Shown: positions 54,141-64,000 of the stretch, one piece after another | How the letters are laid out: every line of letters begins with the position of its first letter | Numbering within the stretch: position 1 is the stretch's first letter | Assembly: GCA_944474755.1 (NCBI GenBank) | Contig: OX104113.1 | Coordinates: 72,911,600 to 72,975,599, forward strand | Direction: 5' to 3' | Length of the DNA: 64,000 nt | Origin: Limnoperna fortunei | Taxonomy: Eukaryota; Mollusca; Bivalvia; Mytilida; Modiolidae | The notes under the pieces: generated by a model | What the model saw: the letters and a program-made list of their open reading frames with translations, nothing else | Told to the model about the DNA's origin: nothing | Database searches by the model: none | Made by a program: the position numbers and the translations under genes

Positions 54141-55564
54141 CATTTGTTAAATTGGAGTTGAAATTTGAGTTAAAAAATAAAATATGGTTGAAGTTCGTGC
54201 CAAGATTCAACTTAAGGGGATGCAGGACACTTTAACTGAAAATAATTTGTCAATGAATTTTCTTTAAATTCGCCATATAGTTAGTTTATAATACAAGTTA
54301 TTATAATTCAAAATAAAAAATTGGGGTTTCAGAGCTTATTTTCGAAAAGATTATCATTGAAATTTAAAATTTTCTAATAGATTATACAGAGAAAAGAATA
54401 AAAATGAACTAAAATACAAGATTACAAAAACTCTGTCCAATGAAATTTTCTGAATTTTTTATATAATGTCAAGCAATAGGTATACATTTGAGTGATAGAA
54501 GGAAAAATAGGGGTTTCTGAGTTAAATTTTTATCTATTGGAAAAAACTGGTGAAAAAGTGCTAAAAAATTTGTATTTTTTGGTAAAAATTACCTCCCTTG
54601 TTGAAAAAATTCTTTTTCATTATTTTGCCAATACCGAGCTCATTTATGCAAAATCTTTTTATTTCAACCATTAATAAACTGAAGTAGTAATATAGGCATG
54701 AGACAAAATTCTTATTATGTAATTGAGGATCCATGGTTTTTTTAAAGTCTAGGTCAACGGCTTCGAAAATCCAGAAAATGCGCAAGATTACAAATCCAAA
54801 AATTTCTGTTTAAAACAAACCTTGTTTTCCTGTTAAATCCGTTTAGGGAAGAGCAAGATGACGGTGTACTATATGCCTTCATGTGCCACCGGTACAATTA
54901 GCGAACTTTACGCTATTTGACAATTCATGCACGCGTGTAAAATACCCCAATAAATTTTCAAAAATAAGAAGTTGATTTTCATACAGCTAATAGTACAATT
55001 GATGCAGACGAATGTAACTAATAAGCAAACAACAAACTATAAATAAAAACATACAAGATTATGATCATACGGCAGCAAGCCAGCATCGAAAACGTGGCCA
55101 GTTATAATATTAATAACCTGTCAAGATTTCTAAGCAGCAACTTTCCGTTAGTTTTTAATTTAAACATATTGTCACAAAGTTATTACACTGGATCGAATAC
55201 AAGTTATCACAACCTATAATATCCTTTCCGTTAAATACTATGAATGCTAACAAAATATATATATATAATATATATGTAACTTCAATCAGTGTAACATATA
55301 AAACTGTTAATGCACCAAATAGTTTATTATTTACGTAGTATGTGATGTTATATTTAACATGCCTTGTACATTAGAGTCTAGTTGCATCTGTGAAAACTCT
55401 GACGTTATGCCACTTTCATCGTCACTACCTATACGAATGTCAATCAGTTTTATATCCATTTCTAGTCAGGCTTCAAGATGTAAAAATAATGTGCAATAGG
55501 TGATACAAATGCGTTTTCAGGCTGTGTAAACACCATGTTTTTTTACCTCATGTTGAATTTCTTC
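54141..55564. other. Intergenic AT-rich stretch
   Basis: A run of TATATA at ~55256-55274. No gene recognised. Confidence 0.45.
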
Positions 55565-55795
55565 TTACTTATATTTACGTATTCGTAAGCTACGTGCTTT
55601 GCCGTGACTTTGGTTAGATTATGGAAACACGCCTGTATGCTCAACAAGTGCTATAAGGTTTCGCGGATTGAATGTGTAATATAGGCAATCGGTTAAATGT
55701 ACTGACACTCTTTTTGAATGTATATTGTCTCCTTTCAAAGGAGTGTAGTCTAGTCTGAGTAATAACACTGTCCGGATCCTGCTGCGACTTGTGGA
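55565..55795 (-). pseudogene. Fragment of the OTU/transposase-type transposon
   Basis: The reverse complement matches 35320-35530: GGATCCGGACA(A/G)TGTTATTACT, CTACACTCCTTTGAAA, AGCACTTGTTGAG(T/C)ATACAGGCGTGTTTCC and AAAGCACGTAGCTTACGAATA. Only the linker between OTU-like and transposase parts is present. Confidence 0.75.
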
Positions 55796-56059
55796 AAAGT
55801 ATTTTATTGTTCCTAACAGTAATTCCGTTTACCTTTAGTAGGAAGGTTATTCTTAGAAAAATCGGAAGGGGGTGTTTGAGAATGGTTTGGTATCAAAATC
55901 TGCTTTTCATTTTAAAAAGTTGCGCGTGTCAATTTATCATTGAGGTCTTTGCTTCTAGTTTTAGCGTTTTAAAGGACATGTCGTTAACACCATTGATTCA
56001 CTGCCGGTACACTGACTTTATTAAGTTCTTTCCCATTTGAAAGGGTACTGTCACCTATT

Positions 56060-56335
56060 ATATTACTGATAGCCTGAAAGCGCCCTTCAATGACCTACGT
56101 GTTCGGAAACTGCATTCTCTTGCAAGTTAAAGATTCGTTAGTATATTTCCAGAAAGGGTATACTATTTGTAACCGGCATATAGGGACTCTTGGTCTTTTC
56201 CCAGTACTCCATACTTTACCGATATAGTTCATCTTTTTTTCCTTTTGATTAATTGTTTTAGCGTCCTCTCGTTCTTAATACAAATAAAATGTTGCTCGCT
56301 TGATGTTTGTTAACGTGTTCTTCTCAATATAGCTG
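56060..56335 (+). repeat. Repeat R56, copy 1
   Basis: AGAAAGGGTAT, TTGTAACCGGC, TCTTGGTCTTTTCCCAGTAC, CTCTCGTTCT and AAATGTTGCTCGCTTGATGT recur at 60730-60950 and partly at 61110-61275. A SINE tail fragment follows at 56330-56380. Confidence 0.7.
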
Positions 56336-56563
56336 AAAAATTGCTTGCTGGACTTAAAGTTAACATTCAATCAAAACAACTAATTAAGCTTGTATCCGTG
56401 TTAGTAATGGACGATCCTACATGACCACTTGGATTCCCGTTATATTTTAGATAGTATTGTCTAAAATGGAATCTCCTTCTGTTCTGTTTCTGTACTCAAA
56501 AGTGGCTCACTATTGAGCATTAATCTTTGAATGGAATTGGGGGGGGGGGGGAGTGCACTGATG
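56336..56563. other. SINE tail scrap and G-run
   Basis: AGCTGAAAAATTGCTTGCTGG resembles the SINE tail. A run of about 13 G at ~56540 precedes the LINE 3' end. Confidence 0.4.
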
Positions 56564-58250
56564 TTAATCGCGCTGAGCAGATATGGGATTCAAAGTTAAC
56601 AGTTCTGATTTAAATTGAGATAAAGATTTCGCTGGAACACACTGATCTGCCAAAGAGTTCCAGTCTTTAATTGTTCTCGGTACAAATGAATTTTTAAAAG
56701 TATCAGTGTTACAATATATATAATTCAATGCTTTTGAGTTTGATTTCCTTTGTTTACGTGGGTTTAGATATAAATCCAGTGGGTCAATGGGTAGCAATAC
56801 CAGGTCGTTTAAGATTTTGAAAAGTAGAGTGAGACGTAATTCTCTAAGGCGTTCAGCTAACGGCTTCCAACCTAGACTGTTCATCATTTCGGTGACACTA
56901 CTTTTAGTATAATCGTTTTTGACAAGTTTGGCGGCCCGACGCTGCACACTTTCTAATAAAATGATATCTTTTTTAAGGTACGGGTCCCATACTGTGCATG
57001 AGTACTCTAGTATCGAACGAACTAACGACGTATAGGCTGTTTCTTTAAACGATACACTACTGTGTTTAAGATTTTACGAATAAAGCCTAGGATGCTATTT
57101 GCTCGATTTTGGATATATGTGTGCTCCATTTGAGATTTACATTAATTATTACGCCTAGAAAGGGATTTTCATCGACCTGTTCTAAAATATGGTGGTTTAA
57201 AGAATATTTAAATATTGAAGGATGTTTTTTACGATGGATTTTCATGACGTAGCATTTTGTTGCATTAAACTTCATTCCCCAGGTATTTGCCCATTTTTGT
57301 AGTGAATCTAAGTCACGTTGTAGGTTTAAATGATCATTCCAAGATTTTATAGTTCTGTATAATAAACAATCATACGCAAATAATCGGACTTGGGACTTAA
57401 CACAGTTAGGGAGGCCGTTTATGTGACATAAAAATAAAAGAGGGCCCAACACAGTTCCCTGCGGGACACCAGAGTCGACTGTACAAGGAGACGAGGATAT
57501 ACCGTCGATGACAACACGCTGGTATCGGTGCATGAGAAAATTTCTTATCCAGAGATTTATATTTCCTCGTATTCCGTAATGTGAGAGTTTATGGAGCAGT
57601 TTACGGTGTGGAACAGTGTCAAACGCCTTGCTGAAATCCAGAATCACAAGATCAATTTGTTCTTTATTATCATATGATTTTGTTATATCATGCATCGTGT
57701 TTATTAGTTGCGCCTCACACGAATGACCACTACGGAAGCCGTGTTGTAAGTGAGTAAGAATTGTATATCTCTCATAATGATTTAATATATTTTTGCATAT
57801 AATATGTTCAAGAGTTTTACAGCAGACACTTGTTAACGAAACTAGTCTATAATTACTTGCTTGGTGTTTATTGCCCTTTTTTAATATTGGTGAAATGTTT
57901 GCATTTTCCCAGTCCGTTGGGAGTTCCCCAGTATCAAGACTTTGTTGGAAAATTGATGCTATTGCTGGTGCTAGTTCTTTTGCACATGACTTGAGGATAT
58001 GATTTGGAATTTCGTCTGGGCCACTTGCTTTTTTAGTATTAATGTTTAATAAAAGTTTATGGACACCTTCTATCGTTATTTTGGGGTCCAACATCGTTGG
58101 ATAATTTTGTCCTGTGATGTCAGGTAGTTCATCATCTGGGTTTTCCACTGTGAATACCGATTTAAATTGTTTGTTTAGTAATTCCGCTTTATCTACACTA
58201 TCATGATATAAAACACCGTTACTCTTAATAGAAGCTACCCCAATATTGAC
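56564..58250 (-). pseudogene. CR1-type LINE: reverse transcriptase and C-terminus
   Basis: RT 57087-58148: KKASGPDEIPNHIL, NYRLVSLTSVCCKTLE, LDFSKAFDTVPHRKLL, SGVPQGTVLGPLLF, and FAYDCLLYR where FADD is expected. The first catalytic Asp is thus Tyr (57372-57374), so the enzyme would be dead even without frame damage. After a frameshift near 57020 the last part (56564-56947) has QRRAAKLVKNDY and NSFVPRTIKDWNSLADQ and ends near the 3' terminus. Typical CR1-type arrangement. Confidence 0.85.
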
Positions 58251-58329
58251 ATTGCGTTTAGCTTTGACATATTTCCAAAAAGATTTGTTATTACCTTCAA
58301 TTAAGTTATTATTTAAAGACTCATTTACG

Positions 58330-58830
58330 TATTTCCAATGGGCGTTTCAAATATCTTTTTGTAATTTGCTTTTAAGAAGTTTGTAATGTGCCCAGTCATC
58401 CTGATTATTAGAATGTTTAGCTTTTTGATATAGTAAATGTTTACGTTTTATGCTTTTCTTTAGTCTTGTTGAGATCCAAGGCATACTTTGCTTTTTTGAT
58501 GATAGTTTAGACGGTATTTTGTCATTCATAATATTTAAAATACCCGATTTAATTCATTCCATTTGTTGTTAACGGATTCTTTCATGTTCACAATTTTAAA
58601 TGACTTCCATTTTGGTGTTTATGATCGTCCAATCTGCTTTATTATATTTATAAATTTTACGCCGTTTTGGTTTGTTATATATTGGTTTTATGTCAGAATC
58701 GGTCACGACTATTTCATGATCTGATAAACCTGGAGCTGTATCACACGATTTTACTAGACTAGGATAGTTTGTAAAATACAAGTCAAGATTATTTTTTAGT
58801 CGGGTTTCATTTAATTGCATTTGTTGTTAA
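58330..58830 (-). pseudogene. CR1-type LINE: endonuclease end and linker
   Basis: LKNNLDLYFTNYPSLV and CDTAPGLSDHEIVVTDSDI (58596-58820) are the C-terminal endonuclease motifs, including the SDH catalytic box. PWISTRLKKSIKRKHLLYQK (58347-58529) is the linker before the RT. Stops occur at about 58593 and 58347, and one between 58820 and 58908. Confidence 0.8.
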
Positions 58831-58907
58831 CCGGCATCATCTGCTATTTCTAACAAGCGATGGTGTTGGTTGGTTTGGGTAGAACCAGTGTTAATCGTTA
58901 AATTTGA

Positions 58908-59411
58908 TCAGTTGATATGGGGCAAGTTAAAGTCACTACCAATAATCATAATCTTTTCTTTACTATTATTTTTAACATTTTTAATTGAGGTGTCAAATTC
59001 TTCAAGGGAATTTATGTCAGCACTAGGGGCGATAGTAACAACAAAAACAATGTTTTTAGTTTTTGTTTTTATTTCGGACCACACAATTTCGCATTTACTG
59101 TTACTGTTTTCTACTTCCCAAGTCTCAAAGTTATCATGTATTGCGATAAAAACGCCGCCACCGTTTTTATTTCTGTCCTTGCGATAAACATTTTTGTGGT
59201 AGCCTTCAGGGAAGATCTTTGCGTTTGTATGCTCACTAGAAAGCCAAGACTCGGTACCGAGAATAACATCCGGTTTGAAATATTCTATACATTCTGCAAA
59301 ATCAGTCCGTTTATTTCTTATGCTTTGACAATTCATAGTTAATACTCGAAGATTTTGTCGCGGTGCTATTGAAACGGTAGGTTCAGCACATGTAGAGCTA
59401 ATAGATGACAA
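58908..59411 (-). pseudogene. CR1-type LINE: apurinic-like endonuclease, N-terminal part
   Basis: RVLTMNCQSIRNKRTDFAEC (catalytic Asn), DVILGTESWL (catalytic Glu), GGGVFIAI, and IMIIGSDFNLPHIN with the catalytic Asp/Asn pair. This endonuclease nicks target DNA to prime reverse transcription. The frame ends at a stop at 58908-58910 directly after GSDFNLPHIN, where the intact protein would continue. Confidence 0.85.
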
Positions 59412-59861
59412 ATATCTGTTAGGTTTTGGGCTACTAAAAGCGGTAGGGCTAAAACTCGAATCTATAGACGGTATACTAGATGTTTGTAAACTACTGATGA
59501 CACTGAATCTATTAGATATTTCTAAGTCGTAAGAGTGGTATGTGAAACTATCTATGTTTGGGGTATTACACTTAGCACATAACCATGCTATGCTAGGATG
59601 CTGCAGTAGTTCAATGTCAACTTTATTTATGCTGTACTCGATACATTGTTAGTGGTACCATATACTGCATTCATCGCAGCAGATTGATCTTTTATGCTCA
59701 AAATTTACGGAAAGTTGGCAGAAACCACATGGATATATAGTATTAGGACCTGGATTTCGTTGTATGTCACCAGAGAGAATTAGTAAAAGTAACATGAATC
59801 TACGAGTTGCAGACGTTTTGCAACAAGTTGTTCCGAAAATGTGTAAAGCACGTGGGGGCAA
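59412..59861 (-). pseudogene. CR1-type LINE: N-terminus with 2A-like peptide and PHD finger
   Basis: From 59861 the frame codes MPPRALHIFG, a hydrophobic stretch LLLLILSGDIQRNPGPN (2A-like motif about 59742-59774) and then a PHD-type zinc finger: CGFC, CCDECSIWYH, and, after one nonsense codon at 59649-59651, QC...WLCAKC. The frame then continues open into the endonuclease. 2A-like peptides followed by PHD fingers are known at the N-terminus of CR1-type LINEs, where the 2A acts co-translationally. Here the Glu of the usual DxExNPGP pattern is Gln. Start not verified. Confidence 0.75.
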
Positions 59862-60060
59862 CGGGGATAAGGGGGGAGGGGTTTACGTTAATACGCAATA
59901 TTGATGGGATGAATTGATGGTTTTTAACCATGGGGAACTTTTTTACCGTCATTCTTTCTTCGGCGGTAATAGTATTAGGAATACATAAACAAAATATGAC
60001 AATTTTTATAATCGACGCCATCTTTGATTTTCCGACCTGGTGTGCTCCCACTGAAAATCT
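59862..60060 (-). other. LINE 5' UTR
   Basis: Upstream of the N-terminal frame on the minus strand; contains CACACCAGGTCGG and GATGGCGTCG. Another short frame overlaps here but is not recognised. Confidence 0.5.
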
Positions 60061-61480
60061 AAATTAACAATATATTCCAAACATTAAATACAAAAAATAA
60101 ACAAAAATTTCGAAGAATATAACATCATAAAATGTGATGACAGAAAAAATAGGACTATGAATCCCTTTGTGACCACTTATATACCCGATTTATTTATTTT
60201 TTAACATTGTGCGATATGGATTACGGTGACAAATTAAAGCAAAGATGTCAAAAGTGTTAACATAATTTTAAGTTCGACTTCAATCGAACAGGGATCAATT
60301 AAATAGTATACTGCTTAAAACAGCTCACTTCCACTCCATCTATAAAACATAAATAAGTGAATAAAACTGCGATCAAATTAAATTGTGTTTTCCGTTGGTT
60401 TATGATTTTTTCCTGTAGATATATTAAGTAAACGAATATAGACGATATCTTTGCAAATTTAAATGCAAATGAAAAAGTAAAATATATCCTTTGTCCAAAA
60501 TCAGAACATTTAACTTATGTTAAGGACTTTTTAAAGCAATCATTTGAAATGCGAAAATAGGGTCCACATCTGTTAAAATGTACTACATTTGTAGTTATAT
60601 TAGAAATAATAACTGATGTACTTCGAGTATGTTTGTATTTGTATGCTAATGTTTTTGTTTACAATGTTATTATATTGCTTTGACCCATATGGGTGTAATT
60701 TGCAATAAAGAATTTAGAATTTATATTTCGAGAAAGGGTATGCTAATTGTAATCGTTATAAAAGGTAAAACTCTTGTTCTTTTCCAAGTACTCCATACTT
60801 TTCCAGTGGCAGTGGCAGTCTAAATTGTGTTTTCCGTTAGTTTATGTTTTTTTCCTGTAGATATAATGAGTAAGAACGTGCTCTCGTTCTGAATAAAAAT
60901 GAAATGTTGCTCGCTTGACGTTTGTTAACATGTTCTTCTAACGTTCAACTGATACTTCCTATTAAGCTTGTATCCATTTTAGTAATGGAAACTCAATATG
61001 TAGTTAAATATAATAGTATTACTATATGTCTGAAGATTCTTAGCGGTCGACCCACAGAGCTGCCCAGCGCGTCCCCGGATGGCGGATTGGGCACTGTCTC
61101 GTGTCATAATACAAACAGCCTGAACGCGCCATAGTGACTTACGTGTGTGGAGACTGAATTCTCCTTGCAAACAAAAGATTCTTTTGTATATTTCGAGAAA
61201 GGGTAATATATGCTAATTGTAACCGGCCTTAAGGGCAAAACTCTTGGTCTTTTCGCAGTACTCCATACTTTTCCGTTAGTTACACATACTTTTTATGAAA
61301 AAAGTGGATAGTGGGTGATGCCACTTATACATAGCATAAATCTAAAAATCTAAAACTTAAACAAATGGACAAAAGAGCGTAGGTTAAATTCAAATATATG
61401 TTTATAATTTATATTTTTGACGTTTCACGTCTGCTGAGTAACAAGACATTTATTAAAGATTGGATCACATTTATTTATAA
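60061..61480. repeat. Intergenic with R56 copies 2 and 3
   Basis: 60730-60950 and 61110-61275 match 56060-56335. AATTGTGTTTTCCGTTRGTTTATG occurs at both 60383 and 60825. No gene recognised. Confidence 0.6.
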
Positions 61481-61915
61481 GTGGTTTTACCTTTACGTTT
61501 GGTGGTTTTATCTTTACGTTATGTAGTTTCTTATTTACGTTTAGTGGCTTTATCTTTACGTGTGGTGGTTTCTTATTTACGTTTGGTGGTTTTATCTTTA
61601 CGTGTGGTGGTTTTTTTATTTACGTTTATGGATTTTATCTTTACGTGTGGTGGTTTCTTATTTACGTGTGGTGGTTTCTTATTTACGTTTGGTTGTTTTA
61701 TCTTTACGTGTGGTGGTTTCTTAATTACGTTTGGTGGTTTTATCATTACATGTGGTGGTTTTATATTTACGTGTGATGGTTTTTTATTTACGTTTGTTGG
61801 TGTTATCTTTACATTTGGTGGTTTCATCTTTTCGTTTACGTTTTGTAGTTTTATCTTGACGTGTGATGGTTTTATCTTTACGTTTCGTGGTTTTTTATTT
61901 ACGTTATATTGTTAA
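61481..61915 (+). repeat. 21-bp minisatellite (about 20 copies)
   Basis: Units of the form TTTACGTTTGGTGGTTTTATC alternate with TTTACGTGTGGTGGTTTCTTA variants. Because the unit is a multiple of three, it leaves long open frames on both strands (144 codons plus, 84 minus), coding FTFGGFIFTCGGF-like repeats. No flanking gene structure supports translation. Confidence 0.9.
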
Positions 61916-62063
61916 ATCAATATATGTTGATTTCTTAAACCGCCATCAAACATGGCCACAATCTTGCCGTTAGTGTCGGATTTTTGATTATTTTGTGTTT
62001 GCAAACAACTCTAACTGGAACCTGATAAAATTCCATTTTGACTAACGTAGCTTAAGTATCGAA

Positions 62064-62516
62064 ATGAACACTATTTTGAAAAGGATAGATATGGAGAGAT
62101 GTGTTGGTGTCTTTGCAAGAGAAAAAATAACTCCTGACATTGTAGGAAAATTGTCAGTGTACCAGATGGAGTGCTTAGGTGTAAAGGGTAGGTCGGAAAT
62201 GATGAAGTTGAGAATTAAATGTGTAACATTCGGTAGAGATCAACAGAAGAGGGGAATAAATCACAATTATGACATTCCAAAAGATGTTCTTGAATGTCTT
62301 ATTGAGTCGAATTTCACTGTCGTCGATATCAGCAATATATTATCGGTATCAGAAAGTACTGTATACAGAAAATTAAGACTTTATAACCTTAGCAAGTATC
62401 AGTTTGATGACATTGGAGATGATGCCTTAGATCGGAAAGTTAAAAGGATAATCACGGAGTTTCTTAGATGTGGCGAGGGGATGCTGCGTCAGATTTTGCG
62501 TCAAGAAGGAACAAAG
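62064..62516 (+). CDS. First coding exon: SAM-like and HTH protein, integrase-gene family
   Basis: ATG at 62064. Residues ~1-55 (ILKRIDMERCVGVFAREKI, DIVGKLSVYQMECLGV) look SAM-like. Residues ~70-150 have IPKDVLECLIESNFTVVDIS, LSVSESTVYRKLRLYNLS and DDALDRKVKRIITEF, a helix-turn-helix as found before integrase core domains in a family of metazoan genes derived from transposons. The exon ends GGAACAAAG before GTTAGA, because the following bases (62517-62630) lose the family pattern and end in a stop. The integrase core would lie downstream, off the window. No frame damage is seen, so it may be a working gene. Confidence 0.65.
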
Positions 62517-62882
62517 GTTAGATTTTTTTTTAGTTTTATAATAGAACTGAAGTGCCAATTCGTAAAGAGCAAATGGTTACCAGATTCAACACATTTGCTT
62601 ATAAGTCAATTTTGGCAACATATTAAATAATTTTCCCCCATTATCTTCAAATAGGAACTAATTTTAAAAGTTGGGCGAATTGGGGATAAAATATTTAAAA
62701 AAATGAATGATATAAGGTAAATTATATACTTTTGTATTCATTATATTAGAAATTAAAAGTTAAAAAGGGTAATCTTAACTTTTAAAACTGGTGAATAAAT
62801 GAGTGGTCAAGGAGATGTAGCAAACATTTTCATAACTCAAATCATTGCATTGTATCACACGTGGGGTTATAACTAATTTCAG

Positions 62883-62938
62883 GTACGGTTTACTGAGCTA
62901 TTGCGCGATAATATAGTTCGATGTTTGCATTTACCGAA
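62883..62938 (+). CDS. Second coding exon of the same gene
   Basis: Bounded by TTTCAG on the left and GTAAGT on the right. In phase with the first exon it codes VRFTELLRDNIVRCLHLP, matching the RDSIxRV-like segment expected after the helix-turn-helix in this family. Exon length is 56 bases, leaving a split codon for the next exon, which is not found before 64000. Confidence 0.55.
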
Positions 62939-64000
62939 GTAAGTACTTTCTATCTGTAATATTGTTTTGATTATTTTTCAGGTGAAAAACAGTATGTTTT
63001 GTAGTGCGAAATGTAATAATTTTGTTCTTTGCATTTGAATAAAAATATATTTCTGTTCATATATTCTTACGCGATCAAGCTGGCTAGGTGAACGATCATA
63101 TTGTTGTATTCATTACATTATGTGCACGTGATTATGTGTCATAACCATTTATTGTAAATCACGTGTTTATTGTAAATGTGTTGAACAAATAAACATTTCG
63201 TACTATTTCGTACTATTATCATAAATGCACATTAAATCTGCTGTCATCTGAATTTAATTATATAATTAACGCATTGTAAATATGTCCAAAATTTATCATA
63301 AATGCACATTCAATCTGCTTTCATCTGAATTGTTAATTGTATAATTAACGCATTGTAAGTATGTCCAACAATAATGAACTTCTTGCTACTGTTTTAATGG
63401 TGTATTAAACAATTTTCGTGATGTAAACAGTTAATATTCCATGGCTGCCTGTGCTGCTGCAGCTGATCATCATGATGTCCTAACAGTAAACACGATTTAC
63501 ACATGTACATCTTTGCAAAATAAAATAATACATAAATCAATGTATTCAGAATTTCGAATATTTTTAAAACAAACGAAAACCAGTCCTTTATCCCAATTCG
63601 GATTGCAGATTTAACAAACGGTACAAATGTAAATAATTTGGGACAAAGATGGCGTTGATGAGGTCTCATTCCATCGTAAATGTTGCATTTTAAAGAAAAA
63701 CATGTCGTCAAACTTTCAAGTCGAATATTTATTCAGTGAACACTGAAAGTCTCAATAAATTATTTCTGGTACAGAAAATGTATCATTGTCGATGTTTTGG
63801 AGACGGAAGGTTCACCCAAACTTGACATTTGAGTTTTGACCTTGCATACATTACTTTTAATAGTTGTGTACAGTACTGCTCAAATTTACCATGTCGCTTT
63901 CTTGCATCAAGTACTTTTGAGTTTATAAATAATCATTAAACACACCCGGAAAATATTCTTTTGATGATTTTTCTTATTAATAAATTGTTGTATTGTATGA
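62939..64000. other. Intron or intergenic, nothing recognised
   Basis: Contains a direct repeat (CATAAATGCACATT and TATAATTAACGCATTGTAA twice, ~63220-63360). No further exon identified. Confidence 0.4.

Noticed and set aside
61481..61915. 144-codon frame in the minisatellite as a protein gene
   Set aside because: A 21-bp unit keeps frames open on both strands; no start context, splice sites or homologous domain.
63394..63711. 105-codon minus-strand frame with a cysteine-rich start
   Set aside because: No family resemblance, no neighbouring exon and ordinary AT-rich surroundings.

Overview
The window is nuclear DNA from an animal, very probably a bivalve mollusc and perhaps a mytilid. It is AT-rich, has no prokaryote-style gene packing, and consists mostly of retrotransposon and DNA-transposon debris. 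The bivalve call rests on recognised repeat types: tRNA-derived SINEs with a tail ending in TGCTGAAAGTGGCGTT, Penelope-like elements, a hammerhead-ribozyme repeat, and a single-exon B-box/coiled-coil/propeller gene of a kind greatly expanded in bivalves. No database was searched, so species and family names are recognition calls.

Layout. 1-2.9 kb: decayed DIRS-like (tyrosine-recombinase type) retrotransposon on the minus strand. 3.2-4.4 kb: small palindrome and AT-rich repeats. 4.5-11.4 kb: three decayed LINEs, the second split by a SINE with a 12-bp target-site duplication. 12.7-17.2 kb: Penelope-like element whose RT and GIY-YIG parts are separated by a nested, internally deleted chromodomain Ty3-type LTR element; hammerhead-ribozyme sequences lie on both sides. 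17.2-21.3 kb: low-complexity palindromic arrays, three long hairpin elements and a poly-G/poly-C bounded element. 22.6-23.9 kb: ~150-bp tandem repeats holding a 437-bp MITE. 24.16-25.86 kb: intact B-box gene, the clearest host gene. 26.3-27.9 kb: LINE split by another repeat. 28.1-32.4 and 44.8-46.3 kb: copies of a ~1.5-kb repeat carrying an unrecognised 119-aa ORF, invaded by a 463-bp TIR element and a FLYWCH/MULE-type transposase remnant. 33.8-36.0 kb: decayed multi-exon transposon gene with OTU-like and transposase parts. 36.6-40.27 kb: young I-type LINE with intact RT-RNase H, poly(A) tail and a 3' UTR of eleven stem-loops. 40.5-53.3 kb: hairpins, a 1.1-1.25 kb inverted duplication, a large foldback, a LINE and a second Penelope-like RT remnant. 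53.5-61.3 kb: hAT-like MITE, SINE, and a nearly complete CR1-type LINE with PHD finger and 2A-like peptide. 61.5-61.9 kb: 21-bp minisatellite. 62.06-62.94 kb: first exons of a SAM-like/HTH gene related to integrase-domain genes.

Host genes are few (24158-25855 and probably 62064-62938). Most of the biology is nested transposition, which gives relative insertion dates in several places. The points most worth a second look are the stem-loop array in the LINE 3' UTR (39240-40190), the hairpin family whose two arms match each other far better than the copies match one another, the 119-aa ORF repeat with its conserved 3' hairpin, and the Ty3 element nested in the Penelope element.
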